Part shown: in pieces, positions 25,212 to 33,137 of the stretch
How the letters are laid out: every line of letters begins with the position of its first letter
Numbering within the stretch: the stretch's first letter is position 1
Virus record (IMG/VR): IMGVR_UViG_3300042483_000182
Span: 1-45,422 of that record
DNA from: a virus
DNA: 45,422 bases
Strand: one strand, 5' to 3'
The notes under the pieces: generated by a model
Databases searched by the model: none
What the model saw: only the letters and a program-made list of their open reading frames with translations
What the model was told of the DNA's origin: nothing
Position numbers and translations under genes: made by a program

Positions 25212-27836
25212 TTAGTTAGCGAGTCTGCTAGCCAAGTTCCAGTCGATACCATTCGACTCAACAGCACGAGGAGCCATCACATACTCTTTCAGCTCAGCGC
25301 GAGAGCCCTGACCCATAATGGTTAGACCTCGGTCAGATAGCTTACGGTGGAATGCAATCTGAGTCATAGGACGCTCACCACGTTCATCAGACCAAACTCG
25401 ATACACCGCATAGACTTCTTTAACTCGAGTAGTCGCACCCTCAACCTGCTTCATTTCTTCGTTCAAGAACATACCAAGACGGTCTTCGTTCTTGCGGTAC
25501 ATGTCAGCAGCTTCAGCTACGGCAGTACACCAACCTAGAGGATCACGGGCAGAAGAACCTAGATACTTGATCGCGCCCTCAACGGCCCAAGCAAGCACGG
25601 CTGGCAGACCACCTTCAGGGTCAAACAAGTATGCCTTCAGGTCTGGATCGGAAGATTCAGGAACCTTGCTCCATGGAATCGGACGAATACGACGCCACAT
25701 AGCATCATCAGTGATCATAGGGCGGTGGTTAGTGGTAACCCACAGCTTAGCCTGGGCCTTGAATGTAAACGGCTTCTCGCCAGGCGAACGCGCCGAGATT
25801 TCAGATGAACCAGTCAACTTCTTAATAGAGTTTTCCTTGATGCGCTCAGACTCTGGCAACTCGTCAACCCAAACCATACGCTTACCACGAAGTTCGGCCC
25901 AGTGATATAGGTCGGTGCTGCTGGTAGCTCCACCATTGTCAGCAAGGATGCTTGAATCCAGCGGCCACGAATACTGCTGAGTTCCGAGAGCCTTAACGAT
26001 TGCTTCAACAAATGTGTTCTTACCAGAGCCCGGAGGACCGTAGACCAAGAACATAAGGTCCTGATTATTTAGACCGGTGAGTGTGTAGCCAACAGCGCGC
26101 TGAATCCAATCCTGAAGCTCTTTGTCAGCACCGGTAGCAAAGTCTAGGAACTGCTCCCAGCGGACATTACGCATTCCAGGGGTATAGGCAACAGGGGTGC
26201 GCTTCGTGATATGCAAGTCTGGACGTCCACGCAAAAGCTCACCGGTGCGTAGGTTAATAACACCATTGGCCACACCAAGAAGATACTCGTCGCCGTCCCA
26301 TTCTTCTACAGGGACCACAACACGAGGGTCGGAGTTTGCGCTTTCGATTGCAGAGTTCAGGCGTGAGTTTGACTTAGCCTGATTAGCCCACTTCAAGACT
26401 TCATTCTTTTTATCTTGGTCGTCGTATTTGGCAACCTCAGTGGCAATAATAGTTGGAACACGCTTAGCAACCTCACGCATACCGAGGTCCTCGGCATCTG
26501 GACGCCAGTAGCTGCCGTCCCAGATAAACCAACCGATACCTGGAGTGTATCGAATTGAGGACCCAAACGAGTCTACGATTCGACGACCGTTACCGATATC
26601 AGAGAGCGAACGCCTACCAGGCGAGCCACCCTCATGCTCAGAGATAGCGTCTGGGTCCTTGGGAACGTCAACGTTACCACTGCTGAACGCATCGGCAATT
26701 GAAACACCGCTGTGGGCGGCGTCGGCCATAGCCGCGCCAATAGTGCCGTACACAACTTCGGAGTGGCGTTCGTTGCCTTCGGAATCTTTAACCTTAGGGG
26801 CTGGATTAGATGGGGTAGATCTGGTCTCCTCTTGGTTACGCTTAGCCCAATCCTGAGCACCCGGCCAAATCAAATCGCCAACTGGGTTATTAGCAACAAA
26901 ATCAATAGCACGTCGAACGTGCATCAGTAGGCCACCCTGGCCCTCAAGCTCTAGCGGTGGACGAACCTTCTCGTGGTTGAAGCGAATCATAAGAGTCTCT
27001 ACTGCAAGCTTTCCAGCCTCAGAGTCCACGCCCATCTTGTTCGCAATTGCACATGCTAGCTTGTAGATGTCTACAGCACGAGAGCCTTCTTCAATACCTT
27101 CTTCAAGAAACTTGTTAATATCAACGCGCTCGTCGCCAGAGTTCAGATCCCCGAGCCAGCTCCAGTCACCTTGACCAAGGCTTGTCCCACCACGGCCACG
27201 GCTGCTACGCTTACGGATTGCATTTAAAAGTTCTTCGGGGGCCTCAGCCATACGCATTTCCCATGGAGATTGTCCAGGTGCCCAGTCATATGTAACACCA
27301 GACCCGTGACGAGACGGCGACACCATAACGTAGCCGTTGTACTTAATGTCGATACCGTTCAAACCATAAGACTTTAGGTTTCCCATAAACTGGTCGCCGT
27401 CTTCGACCCTGAAGTACAGGTGACGTCCACGGTTTTGAGAACCCTGATAGCTATACAAACCAGTCAGCGCTTCTACAGTCTTTGGAAGAGTTATCCCAAG
27501 TAGCTCTTCAAACTTCTCAAACGACTCGATACCGCCAGAGCGCGGGTCAATGTCGACAACGATAAATCCAGAACCCTGGCAGTAAACACCAATGTTGTTT
27601 TCAGGATTGCGATCCCACCAAGACTCTACGATTTCTATCTCATCCGTAGCGCGGTTATTCCAATCGCCAATCTGGGGGTGCTTACCAATGTCCTTTGGCT
27701 CAGCGTGCTGACCATTACAGGTACAGCGACCTCCATCTGTAATACCGAAGCAAGGGAGAATCTTCCATCCCTGCTTGGCGTACCAAACAGACCCTTTTGC
27801 TAGTCGTTCAGCGTGCGTCGTTTTGGGAGATGACAT
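25212..27836 (-). CDS. Primase-polymerase/SF3 helicase fusion
   Basis: An 874-residue protein. The N-terminal AEP primase-polymerase domain (about 1-210) has NNIGVYCQGSGFIVVDIDPR (hhDhD) and RGRHLYFRV with IDIKYNGYVMVSPSRHGSG. A D5-N-like linker leads to the superfamily 3 helicase: Walker A VYGPPGSGKNTF, Walker B KRMVWVDELPE and motif C KLWVTTNHRPMI, all at about 600-700. It primes and unwinds DNA at the phage replication origin. There is CxC (GRCTCNG) near the N-terminus. AAAGG precedes the ATG. Confidence 0.92.
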   Translation of the reverse strand: MSSPKTTHAERLAKGSVWYAKQGWKILPCFGITDGGRCTCNGQHAEPKDIGKHPQIGDWNNRATDEIEIVESWWDRNPENNIGVYCQGSGFIVVDIDPRSGGIESFEKFEELLGITLPKTVEALTGLYSYQGSQNRGRHLYFRVEDGDQFMGNLKSYGLNGIDIKYNGYVMVSPSRHGSGVTYDWAPGQSPWEMRMAEAPEELLNAIRKRSSRGRGGTSLGQGDWSWLGDLNSGDERVDINKFLEEGIEEGSRAVDIYKLACAIANKMGVDSEAGKLAVETLMIRFNHEKVRPPLELEGQGGLLMHVRRAIDFVANNPVGDLIWPGAQDWAKRNQEETRSTPSNPAPKVKDSEGNERHSEVVYGTIGAAMADAAHSGVSIADAFSSGNVDVPKDPDAISEHEGGSPGRRSLSDIGNGRRIVDSFGSSIRYTPGIGWFIWDGSYWRPDAEDLGMREVAKRVPTIIATEVAKYDDQDKKNEVLKWANQAKSNSRLNSAIESANSDPRVVVPVEEWDGDEYLLGVANGVINLRTGELLRGRPDLHITKRTPVAYTPGMRNVRWEQFLDFATGADKELQDWIQRAVGYTLTGLNNQDLMFLVYGPPGSGKNTFVEAIVKALGTQQYSWPLDSSILADNGGATSSTDLYHWAELRGKRMVWVDELPESERIKENSIKKLTGSSEISARSPGEKPFTFKAQAKLWVTTNHRPMITDDAMWRRIRPIPWSKVPESSDPDLKAYLFDPEGGLPAVLAWAVEGAIKYLGSSARDPLGWCTAVAEAADMYRKNEDRLGMFLNEEMKQVEGATTRVKEVYAVYRVWSDERGERPMTQIAFHRKLSDRGLTIMGQGSRAELKEYVMAPRAVESNGIDWNLASRLAN

Positions 27837-27872
27837 ACGTATAAACCTTTCTGTAGTGTTATCAAAGACGAT

Positions 27873-27951
27873 AATACACCCTAGGCGCTAAAAATCAAAA
27901 TTGAATACAGCATCTGAGTGTCTTGAAGTGTAGCACGCCTAGGGCTAATCA
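27873..27951. promoter_or_regulatory. Divergent promoters sharing a CGCCTAGGG operator
   Basis: CGCCTAGGG occurs as an inverted pair at 27879-27887 (minus) and 27936-27944 (plus). Each sits inside a promoter-like spacer. Leftward: TTGATT-16-TATTAT. Rightward: TTGAAG-17-TAATCA (27923-27951). The two copies end one to two bases before the -10. This suggests one regulator controlling both the primase gene and the rightward genes. The region 27837-28012 holds no gene. Confidence 0.55.
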
Positions 27952-28012
27952 CTAAGTACAGGCTGTTGTACAATTATACATAGCCCGTGAAAACCCCATT
28001 GGATTCCCTATC

Positions 28013-28345
28013 ATGCCACTTGAGCTCATCTTTACAGTATCAGCTGTAGTCACCGCCATCGGCGTTATCGTCGGTGGCATTGTTGCAATCTACAGAATAG
28101 CACAGACTATTAGCAAATCTATTGGATTGGATGCAAAAGGTAGAACCATTTCTGAACGACTAGACCGGGTAGAGCACCAACTCTGGGAAAACGGCGGTAG
28201 CTCTCTAGCCGACAGAGTCAATACAATTGAAGAGCATGCAATCAAAACAAGCACTGAATTAGAAATCATAAAAAACTTCTTAATCCCAGCTCAAACTAGT
28301 ACAATACAACCAGCTAGAAAAACTAGAGCAAAAAAAGCTAGTTAA
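28013..28345 (+). CDS. Membrane-anchored coiled-coil protein
   Basis: A 110-residue protein with one N-terminal membrane helix (about 5-27, LIFTVSAVVTAIGVIVGGIV), a helical coiled-coil region (ISERLDRVEHQLWENG; TSTELEIIKNFL) and a basic Ala/Lys tail. The tail would lie in the cytoplasm. Similar small proteins in phages act as holin-like or membrane-tethering factors. No ribosome site is clear before the ATG. Confidence 0.7.
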   Translation: MPLELIFTVSAVVTAIGVIVGGIVAIYRIAQTISKSIGLDAKGRTISERLDRVEHQLWENGGSSLADRVNTIEEHAIKTSTELEIIKNFLIPAQTSTIQPARKTRAKKAS

Positions 28346-28348
28346 TTC

Positions 28349-28378
28349 TTAGCAAAATGGCGTTTTATACGCTAAGAT
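28349..28378 (+). promoter_or_regulatory. Rightward promoter candidate
   Basis: TTAGCA, 18-base spacer, TAAGAT, followed by a leader with AAGGAG before the ATG at 28417. Confidence 0.45.
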
Positions 28379-28416
28379 GATTTAAAGACACAAATGACGA
28401 ATGAAGGAGTTACAAC

Positions 28417-28683
28417 ATGTCACTGTCCGACAAGCTTCAAAAAGCTACTCAAATGGCAAAAGTATCGCTATGTAAAGTTGGCATATTGCTGTCTACCGAC
28501 ATACTTAATCCAAAAGATAAAGAACAGCTAGCAGCAATTCTAGCGGTCTCGATGGGTGACCCTAAACGAGTACCGAACTCTATGTTGGCAAAAGTCCTCC
28601 GAGAAGAGGGTCACGACATCTCAAATAGCGCAGTAGACCGCCACCGTCGCGGAGACTGCAGCTGCGCCCGAAAGGTTATGTAA
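28417..28683 (+). CDS. Small helix-turn-helix protein
   Basis: An 88-residue protein with PNSMLAKVLREEGHDISNSA (about 52-71), a helix-turn-helix, and VDRHRRGDCSCARKVM at the end, where the CxC pair may bind metal. The RHRRGDC ending recurs in small actinophage DNA-binding proteins as I recall them. It overlaps the metallophosphoesterase gene by one base (TAATG), suggesting a shared function. Clear AAGGAG ribosome site. Confidence 0.72.
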   Translation: MSLSDKLQKATQMAKVSLCKVGILLSTDILNPKDKEQLAAILAVSMGDPKRVPNSMLAKVLREEGHDISNSAVDRHRRGDCSCARKVM

Positions 28684-29882
28684 TGGGTTTATCAGATAAA
28701 CTAGAAGATTTAGCCAATCCAGGCAAATCTGGATCAGATTTCAAAGCACTTAATACCCCAGAGAACTGGCGTTCAAAGATGGACGTCGACGACATCTCTG
28801 GAGGTTTTATCGTTTCTCAGCCTCGCCCAGCCGGCGAGCCTCAAGACGCTCGTCAGATTCTTGAGGACTTTGACCTCAACCCTGACGACTGGAATGTCAC
28901 TTCAATCCGCCGCGGTAAGTGGCAGAAGTACGACGGCGAGTACCTGGAGTCGCTGCGAGTAAACGTAGTGCCAAACCGAGTCGCATACGCGGACCGACTA
29001 GACGCCGAGAAACTAATTGACGAAATCAAGAAGTGGCGTCCAGAGCGTGGCATTAAAGTAGCCAACGGTACTGGATCATTCCTAGCCGCCCCAGCTGATC
29101 AGCAGATCGGTAAGAAGGCAGGTGGACAAGGCACTCAGCAATCGATTGACCGCATCCTAGCCCTGACTGACGCATCAGTACAAAAATTTAAAGACTACCA
29201 AAAGATGGGTCTAAATCTAGGGTCGATCACCCTAGCACTTCCAGGAGACCACGTTGAAGGTAACGTGTCACAGAATGGACGTCTACAAGGTCTAGCCGCA
29301 TCAGACCTAGGCCTCACTGAGCAGGTCCGTGTTGCACGTCGACTTCTTATGGCTCAGATTAAAGCTTTCGCTCCACTAGCAGAGCGTATGGTTGTTCCGG
29401 TCATTAACGGGAACCACGACGAAGTAACACGTCAGGTTGCTGCCGATCCCGCTGATGGCTGGAACGTCGAAATTGCTGCAGCAGTGCAAGACGCCTGCGC
29501 AGAGAACCCTGCGCTACAGCACGTAGAGTTCAGGTTCCCAGCCTCTGGTCACCAGACTCTAGTTGTAGACATTGAAGGCACACACCTCGGGCTATTCCAC
29601 GGCCACCAGGCGAACCAGAACAATGTACTGAAGTATCTATCGGGCCAGGCTGCCGGTCAGACCGCACTCGGTAACGCAGACGTCTGGGTGTCCGGACACT
29701 TCCACAACTTCCGCACAATGGATATCGGTGACCGTCTATGGTGTCAGTGCCCTACAACGGATCCTGGCTCAGAGTGGTTCCGTGACCGTGCAGGTCTCGA
29801 GTCTAAGCCGGGTCTACTGACTATGGTACTAGGCAGAGACTTCGACCCAAGAGAGTTTATTAGCGTACTGCCAGTAAAATAG
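28683..29882 (+). CDS. Calcineurin-like metallophosphoesterase
   Basis: A 399-residue protein with the two-metal phosphoesterase motifs in order: ADQQIG (variant of DxH, His replaced by Gln) at about 138, GDHVEGN at about 189, GNHDE at about 242, LFHGHQ at about 302 and SGHFHN at about 338. The N-terminal 120 residues look like a DNA-binding or oligomerisation region. It may be a DNA nuclease of the SbcD/Mre11 type or a nucleotide phosphatase; an SbcC partner is not nearby. A GACGTCGACGA copy is read here as Met-Asp-Val-Asp-Asp. Confidence 0.88.
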   Translation: MGLSDKLEDLANPGKSGSDFKALNTPENWRSKMDVDDISGGFIVSQPRPAGEPQDARQILEDFDLNPDDWNVTSIRRGKWQKYDGEYLESLRVNVVPNRVAYADRLDAEKLIDEIKKWRPERGIKVANGTGSFLAAPADQQIGKKAGGQGTQQSIDRILALTDASVQKFKDYQKMGLNLGSITLALPGDHVEGNVSQNGRLQGLAASDLGLTEQVRVARRLLMAQIKAFAPLAERMVVPVINGNHDEVTRQVAADPADGWNVEIAAAVQDACAENPALQHVEFRFPASGHQTLVVDIEGTHLGLFHGHQANQNNVLKYLSGQAAGQTALGNADVWVSGHFHNFRTMDIGDRLWCQCPTTDPGSEWFRDRAGLESKPGLLTMVLGRDFDPREFISVLPVK

Positions 29883-29883
29883 T

Positions 29884-30708
29884 ATGAAAAAAACTAGCAA
29901 AATGTATATCCCGATCTGGGACCAGGTCCTGAAGAATGGGATCCGTATCGATGACCAGCTAACTAAAGCCGGGATCGAGTTCCTAATCTGGGACCTAAAC
30001 CCAGTTCCTCAAAAACGAACTAACTGGGTTCCGGCAGAGAAAGTTTGGTATTACGGACACTTCTACAACTCACTAGAAGATTTTGCTAAGACCGATCACG
30101 GCATCTTTATTTTCAATGCTGGAGATGCCTACAGTGACCAGCACGCCGAGTTTGTCAGACTTCTAGAAGACCAGATGACAGCAGACGAAGACATCTGGGT
30201 GATGTCACCACGTATGGTAAATGACGCCAGCGAGGGGATGTTCTCGCTAATTCAAATGTCCAAAAGCCACGAGAACATGGGGTTAATGTCATTCATTAAC
30301 GGTATCTATGTTGCGATGAATCGAGAAGCTGCATTAGATATTCTGGAATACTACCGCTGGCTTCTAGCGAACGACTACATGGACTTTTCAAAGATGGTAA
30401 CCGGCCACTGCCTAGACAAGGTTTGCGGTGCCTGGGCAATCTACAACAATAAAAAGGTATACCGCAAATGGGACTTTTTTATGAGAACAGAAATCAGCAC
30501 CTCGTACGCCTTAGAAACTGCAGCCAGTGACTGCAAAAACATTAAAGACAGATTTGCAGAATATCTAGAATATCTAGGAAAAGACTCTGCACCACTAAAA
30601 GTAATATACGAAGCAATCGAAGACAAAGCCAACTACCACTTCCGCACAGAGTACCCGATTGAAAAAATATACGCCAACTTGAAGAACATCGAGGATCTAG
30701 ATTACTAA
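29884..30708 (+). CDS. Glycosyltransferase-like protein
   Basis: A 274-residue protein with MKKTSKMYIPIWDQVLKNGI at the start, HGIFIFNAGDAYSDQHAEFV at about 72-91 (a DxxD-like sugar-nucleotide site) and FINGIYVAMNREAALDILEY near 138-157, reminiscent of GT-A transferases. Confidence in the family is moderate. Its stop overlaps the next ATG (TAATG), linking it to the TagD-like cytidylyltransferase, which would supply an activated donor. Confidence 0.6.
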   Translation: MKKTSKMYIPIWDQVLKNGIRIDDQLTKAGIEFLIWDLNPVPQKRTNWVPAEKVWYYGHFYNSLEDFAKTDHGIFIFNAGDAYSDQHAEFVRLLEDQMTADEDIWVMSPRMVNDASEGMFSLIQMSKSHENMGLMSFINGIYVAMNREAALDILEYYRWLLANDYMDFSKMVTGHCLDKVCGAWAIYNNKKVYRKWDFFMRTEISTSYALETAASDCKNIKDRFAEYLEYLGKDSAPLKVIYEAIEDKANYHFRTEYPIEKIYANLKNIEDLDY

Positions 30709-31136
30709 TGAATACTCCAGTTGTTTACACAGGAGGCACATTCGATCTCCCGCACCCAGGGCACTATCGACTCTTAGAACGAGCTGCAGACTTTGGCAAG
30801 GTTGTGGTAGCCCTAAACACAGACGAGTTTATCTACAACTACAAGGGAAAATACCCAGTTCTGACCTACAACGAACGCGAAGAGATTCTAATGGCCTGTA
30901 AATGGGTAGACCGCGTGATCCCAAACTTTGGCGGGGAGGACTCAACTATTTCGATTGATATGGTAAAGCCAGACTACATTATTATTGGGTCCGACTGGGC
31001 ACGTAGAGACTACTACAAGCAAATGGGGTTTACTCAAGACTGGCTTGACGAGCGCGGGATTGGACTCATCTACGTGCCGTACACAAAAGGCATAAGTAGT
31101 ACCGACATTAAGAAACGTATGAAGGATCTAGACTAA
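30708..31136 (+). CDS. TagD-like glycerol-3-phosphate cytidylyltransferase
   Basis: A 142-residue nucleotidyltransferase of typical TagD size: YTGGTFDLPHPGHYRLLERA at about 7-26 (GTFD..H.GH), ALNTDEFIYNYKGK, TYNEREEILMACKWVDRVI and YIPYTKGISSTDIKKR (ISST) near the end. It makes CDP-glycerol or a related CDP-alditol from CTP. Together with the preceding gene it suggests transfer of a glycerol- or alditol-phosphate. It ends facing the WhiB gene with a 4-bp overlap and a TAGACT/AGTCTA hairpin. Confidence 0.88.
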   Translation: MNTPVVYTGGTFDLPHPGHYRLLERAADFGKVVVALNTDEFIYNYKGKYPVLTYNEREEILMACKWVDRVIPNFGGEDSTISIDMVKPDYIIIGSDWARRDYYKQMGFTQDWLDERGIGLIYVPYTKGISSTDIKKRMKDLD

Positions 31137-31675
31137 AAAAGTCTACCATCCAAGTCTTCTTCTAGCTCAGCAGCCTCTGCTGCAGCAATAGCTTCTAACT
31201 CTTTACGAAGTTTCTTTTCCGCAATCATAGATTTATAAGCATTTACAGCATTAGCACTAGTGCGACTTCTCCAAGTAAATCCGCAGTCAGTACAACTGAC
31301 AAGTCTAACTGTAGTCCAACGACCACCGTCCGGGTTCTCAGCAATCACTGGCTCAAGCTTTTTAGCTGTAGCACCGCAAAAAAGACACTGAGGGTAGCGG
31401 TCCCTGCGAATCTCAGCTCCGTCTGCATTTACAGATAAAGTACGACGAATCTCGTGCTCGTCTTTGCCTCCCCATATCCCCCAGATCTGGCTATTCTCTA
31501 GAGCCCACTTGATGCAATCTTTACGAACGGGGCAGAGGGCGCAGATACTCCGAGCAACTGCTTTTTCCTTAGGATCTTCGGAAAAGAAAAATTCTACCTT
31601 TTCCATATTTTTATTTTTAGCGCACTCTGCATCAGACTGCCAATCCATGTCCTTGCTAGGAACCCATTCAACCAT
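31133..31675 (-). CDS. WhiB-family regulator with C-terminal zinc ribbon
   Basis: A 180-residue protein. The WhiB domain has C18 (DAECAKN), C45 and C48 (CALC), C54 (KDCIKW) and the turn WGIWGGKDEHEIRR. A second, non-WhiB domain follows with CLFCGATAKK at about 97 and CTDCGFTWRSR at about 129, a four-Cys zinc ribbon like those of RNA-polymerase-associated factors. The tail is a charged helix. Family proteins bind [4Fe-4S] and sigma factor; the added ribbon is unusual. Its ATG overlaps the preceding gene. Confidence 0.87.
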   Translation of the reverse strand: MVEWVPSKDMDWQSDAECAKNKNMEKVEFFFSEDPKEKAVARSICALCPVRKDCIKWALENSQIWGIWGGKDEHEIRRTLSVNADGAEIRRDRYPQCLFCGATAKKLEPVIAENPDGGRWTTVRLVSCTDCGFTWRSRTSANAVNAYKSMIAEKKLRKELEAIAAAEAAELEEDLDGRLF

Positions 31676-32054
31676 TAAGCTCTACCCACGTAATTTCTAG
31701 TATTTCATCAACAACATCACCAGAATCAGTTTCTCCAAACTCATTACAGACCGTGAGAAAGATCTCACCGTCAATATATCCACCAAAACCATGAGTAATC
31801 AACCCAGCATCTGCCAGCCGGTAGCCCTCACCAAGAGATATAGCTATACCATCTCTCTGCAGCGAAGACGCTAGAGCGCGTTTCACAACATCAATCTCAA
31901 CGTCTACATGCTCAAAAGTGTAGAACATAATTGAAGAAGGTCTGAAGGGGACAAACCCTTCTCCAGACCATTCTACCCATAGGCCCTCGCCTACTCTAGA
32001 ATCCTTCAATTCACGCTCCTGATATACCTCTATTTTACAAGTTTTTCTGCCCAT
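31668..32054 (-). CDS. Hypothetical protein, possibly dUTPase/dCTP-deaminase fold
   Basis: A 128-residue protein from ATG 32054 (MGRKTCKIEVYQE). The segment ADAGLITHGFGGYIDGEIFL then TVCNEFGE recalls the dUTPase/dCTP-deaminase motif (G.ID..Y.GEI.V...N). The match is partial and the catalytic set is not visible, so function is open. It is the first gene of a leftward pair with WhiB. Confidence 0.6.
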   Translation of the reverse strand: MGRKTCKIEVYQERELKDSRVGEGLWVEWSGEGFVPFRPSSIMFYTFEHVDVEIDVVKRALASSLQRDGIAISLGEGYRLADAGLITHGFGGYIDGEIFLTVCNEFGETDSGDVVDEILEITWVELNG

Positions 32055-32111
32055 AATTACAATAAAACCAAGCCACAAAATTAAAACATAGGAGATTATA
32101 GGGGATGGATT

Positions 32112-32144
32112 TTCGTAGTAAAATTACTGTATACGTACTACGAA
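32112..32144. repeat. Inverted repeat in a divergent control region
   Basis: TTCGTAGTA (32112-32120) and TACTACGAA (32136-32144) are perfect 9-bp inverted arms 15 bases apart. They lie between the divergent genes starting at 32054 and 32157, upstream of the latter's ribosome site AGGA. A dimeric repressor or activator site is likely. Confidence 0.55.
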
Positions 32145-32156
32145 TAGGAATACACA

Positions 32157-32324
32157 ATGTCAGACAACACTGAACTTTTCAACAACGTTCTAGCAGTCAC
32201 CCGCGATCAACTAAGCAAGTCCATGGGACTAAATGCGGAACTTGAAGCACTGCTCATGGTGGAGCGCAATAAGGTGGCTGAGCTAGAAAAGCAACTTGAA
32301 GAAGCTAAAAAAGAAAAGAAGTAG
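32157..32324 (+). CDS. Small helical protein, 55 residues
   Basis: ATG at 32157, ribosome site AGGA upstream. The product begins MSDNTELFNNVLAVTRDQLS and ends as a Lys/Glu-rich helix (VAELEKQLEEAKKEKK), a coiled coil. It is followed two bases later by the next gene. Function unknown. Confidence 0.65.
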   Translation: MSDNTELFNNVLAVTRDQLSKSMGLNAELEALLMVERNKVAELEKQLEEAKKEKK

Positions 32325-32326
32325 TC

Positions 32327-32797
32327 ATGTACGAAGTTAAAGATGGTGCCAGAACTTTACAGTTCAACGGCACTCTTCTAGGCAAGTCTACTTCGTGGCG
32401 CAGGGGCTCAACCAGATGGATTGAGTTTGAACTTTACAAAACCGAGAGCGGCTCATACATCCTTTCTAGGATTGGAGTCTCTACGGTATTTCATGGAGCC
32501 GCATGCTCACTTGTGAAGCGATACGGACTTAGCGAAGCACACTACTCCTCGCTAAGGAACGACGCCATCCCCTGTGAGGAGTGCGGCCCAACCGAAGAAG
32601 CAGATCTGATCTTCCCAGAAAAGCACCGCTACTGGGCACAGGTCTCGGATGAACCGGAAGCAGTTTTGGATGCCCTATACAAGTTTGATGACGGTGGCGC
32701 ACGCTACCTTACCAATGTCGCCCAGCGACTACTAGAAGCAGCTGCAGACAAAGATAAGTCAATAGACTCAATCTACAGAGTTGAAGTTATCCCCTAA
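32327..32797 (+). CDS. Hypothetical 156-residue protein
   Basis: N-terminal strands MYEVKDGARTLQFNGTLLGK and RWIEFELYKTESGSYILSRI suggest a beta domain that could bind nucleotide or nucleic acid. CEECG near residue 83 gives a possible metal site with an earlier Cys. The second half is helical (AVLDALYKFDDGGARYLTNV). I recognise no family. Confidence 0.65.
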   Translation: MYEVKDGARTLQFNGTLLGKSTSWRRGSTRWIEFELYKTESGSYILSRIGVSTVFHGAACSLVKRYGLSEAHYSSLRNDAIPCEECGPTEEADLIFPEKHRYWAQVSDEPEAVLDALYKFDDGGARYLTNVAQRLLEAAADKDKSIDSIYRVEVIP

Positions 32798-32815
32798 CCA
32801 TGATAAGGTGTGCTT

Positions 32816-33073
32816 ATGAATGAAGAAACCCCTCTACCAGATAACATACCTCCTGCTAATTTTCCAATAGTAACTAACCTCGAGATGGCTGCAACAGACC
32901 TACACGAGATGTTTCTCTCGCTTCTGTGGGCCGGCTTCACCGAAAAACAAGCCCTACACATTGTAGGTATGTCAGTGGCTGGCGGTATGCTGTCTCCATA
33001 CATAACAAATAGCCGAGAAAATAAAGATTTCGTAGAGAACATGGATTTTGACGACGACGAAGACAACTTCTAA
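32816..33073 (+). CDS. Hypothetical 85-residue protein
   Basis: ATG at 32816 with AAGG nine bases upstream; a GTG two codons earlier is less likely. Contains TDLHEMFLSLLWAGFTEKQA and LHIVGMSVAGG, one amphipathic to hydrophobic helix, and an acidic tail DFDDDEDNF. The layout fits a small helper or regulatory peptide; function unknown. Confidence 0.65.
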   Translation: MNEETPLPDNIPPANFPIVTNLEMAATDLHEMFLSLLWAGFTEKQALHIVGMSVAGGMLSPYITNSRENKDFVENMDFDDDEDNF

Positions 33074-33079
33074 ATAGCA

Positions 33080-33108
33080 TTGCTTTAGCACACTAGTTGT
33101 GTTACCAT
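33080..33108 (+). promoter_or_regulatory. Promoter of the replication operon
   Basis: TTGCTT, 17-base spacer, TACCAT with the extended -10 TGT before it. It lies 30 bp upstream of the polymerase ATG. Confidence 0.5.
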
Positions 33109-33137
33109 TACAAAGACAAACGACAAAAGGATTAGAT

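Noticed and set aside
28781-28792. Ninth copy of the GACGTCGAC motif as part of the early-region system
   Set aside because: It is a lone copy inside the metallophosphoesterase gene on the opposite transcription unit and codes for Asp-Val-Asp-Asp; it may be coincidence, so I did not count it with the cluster.
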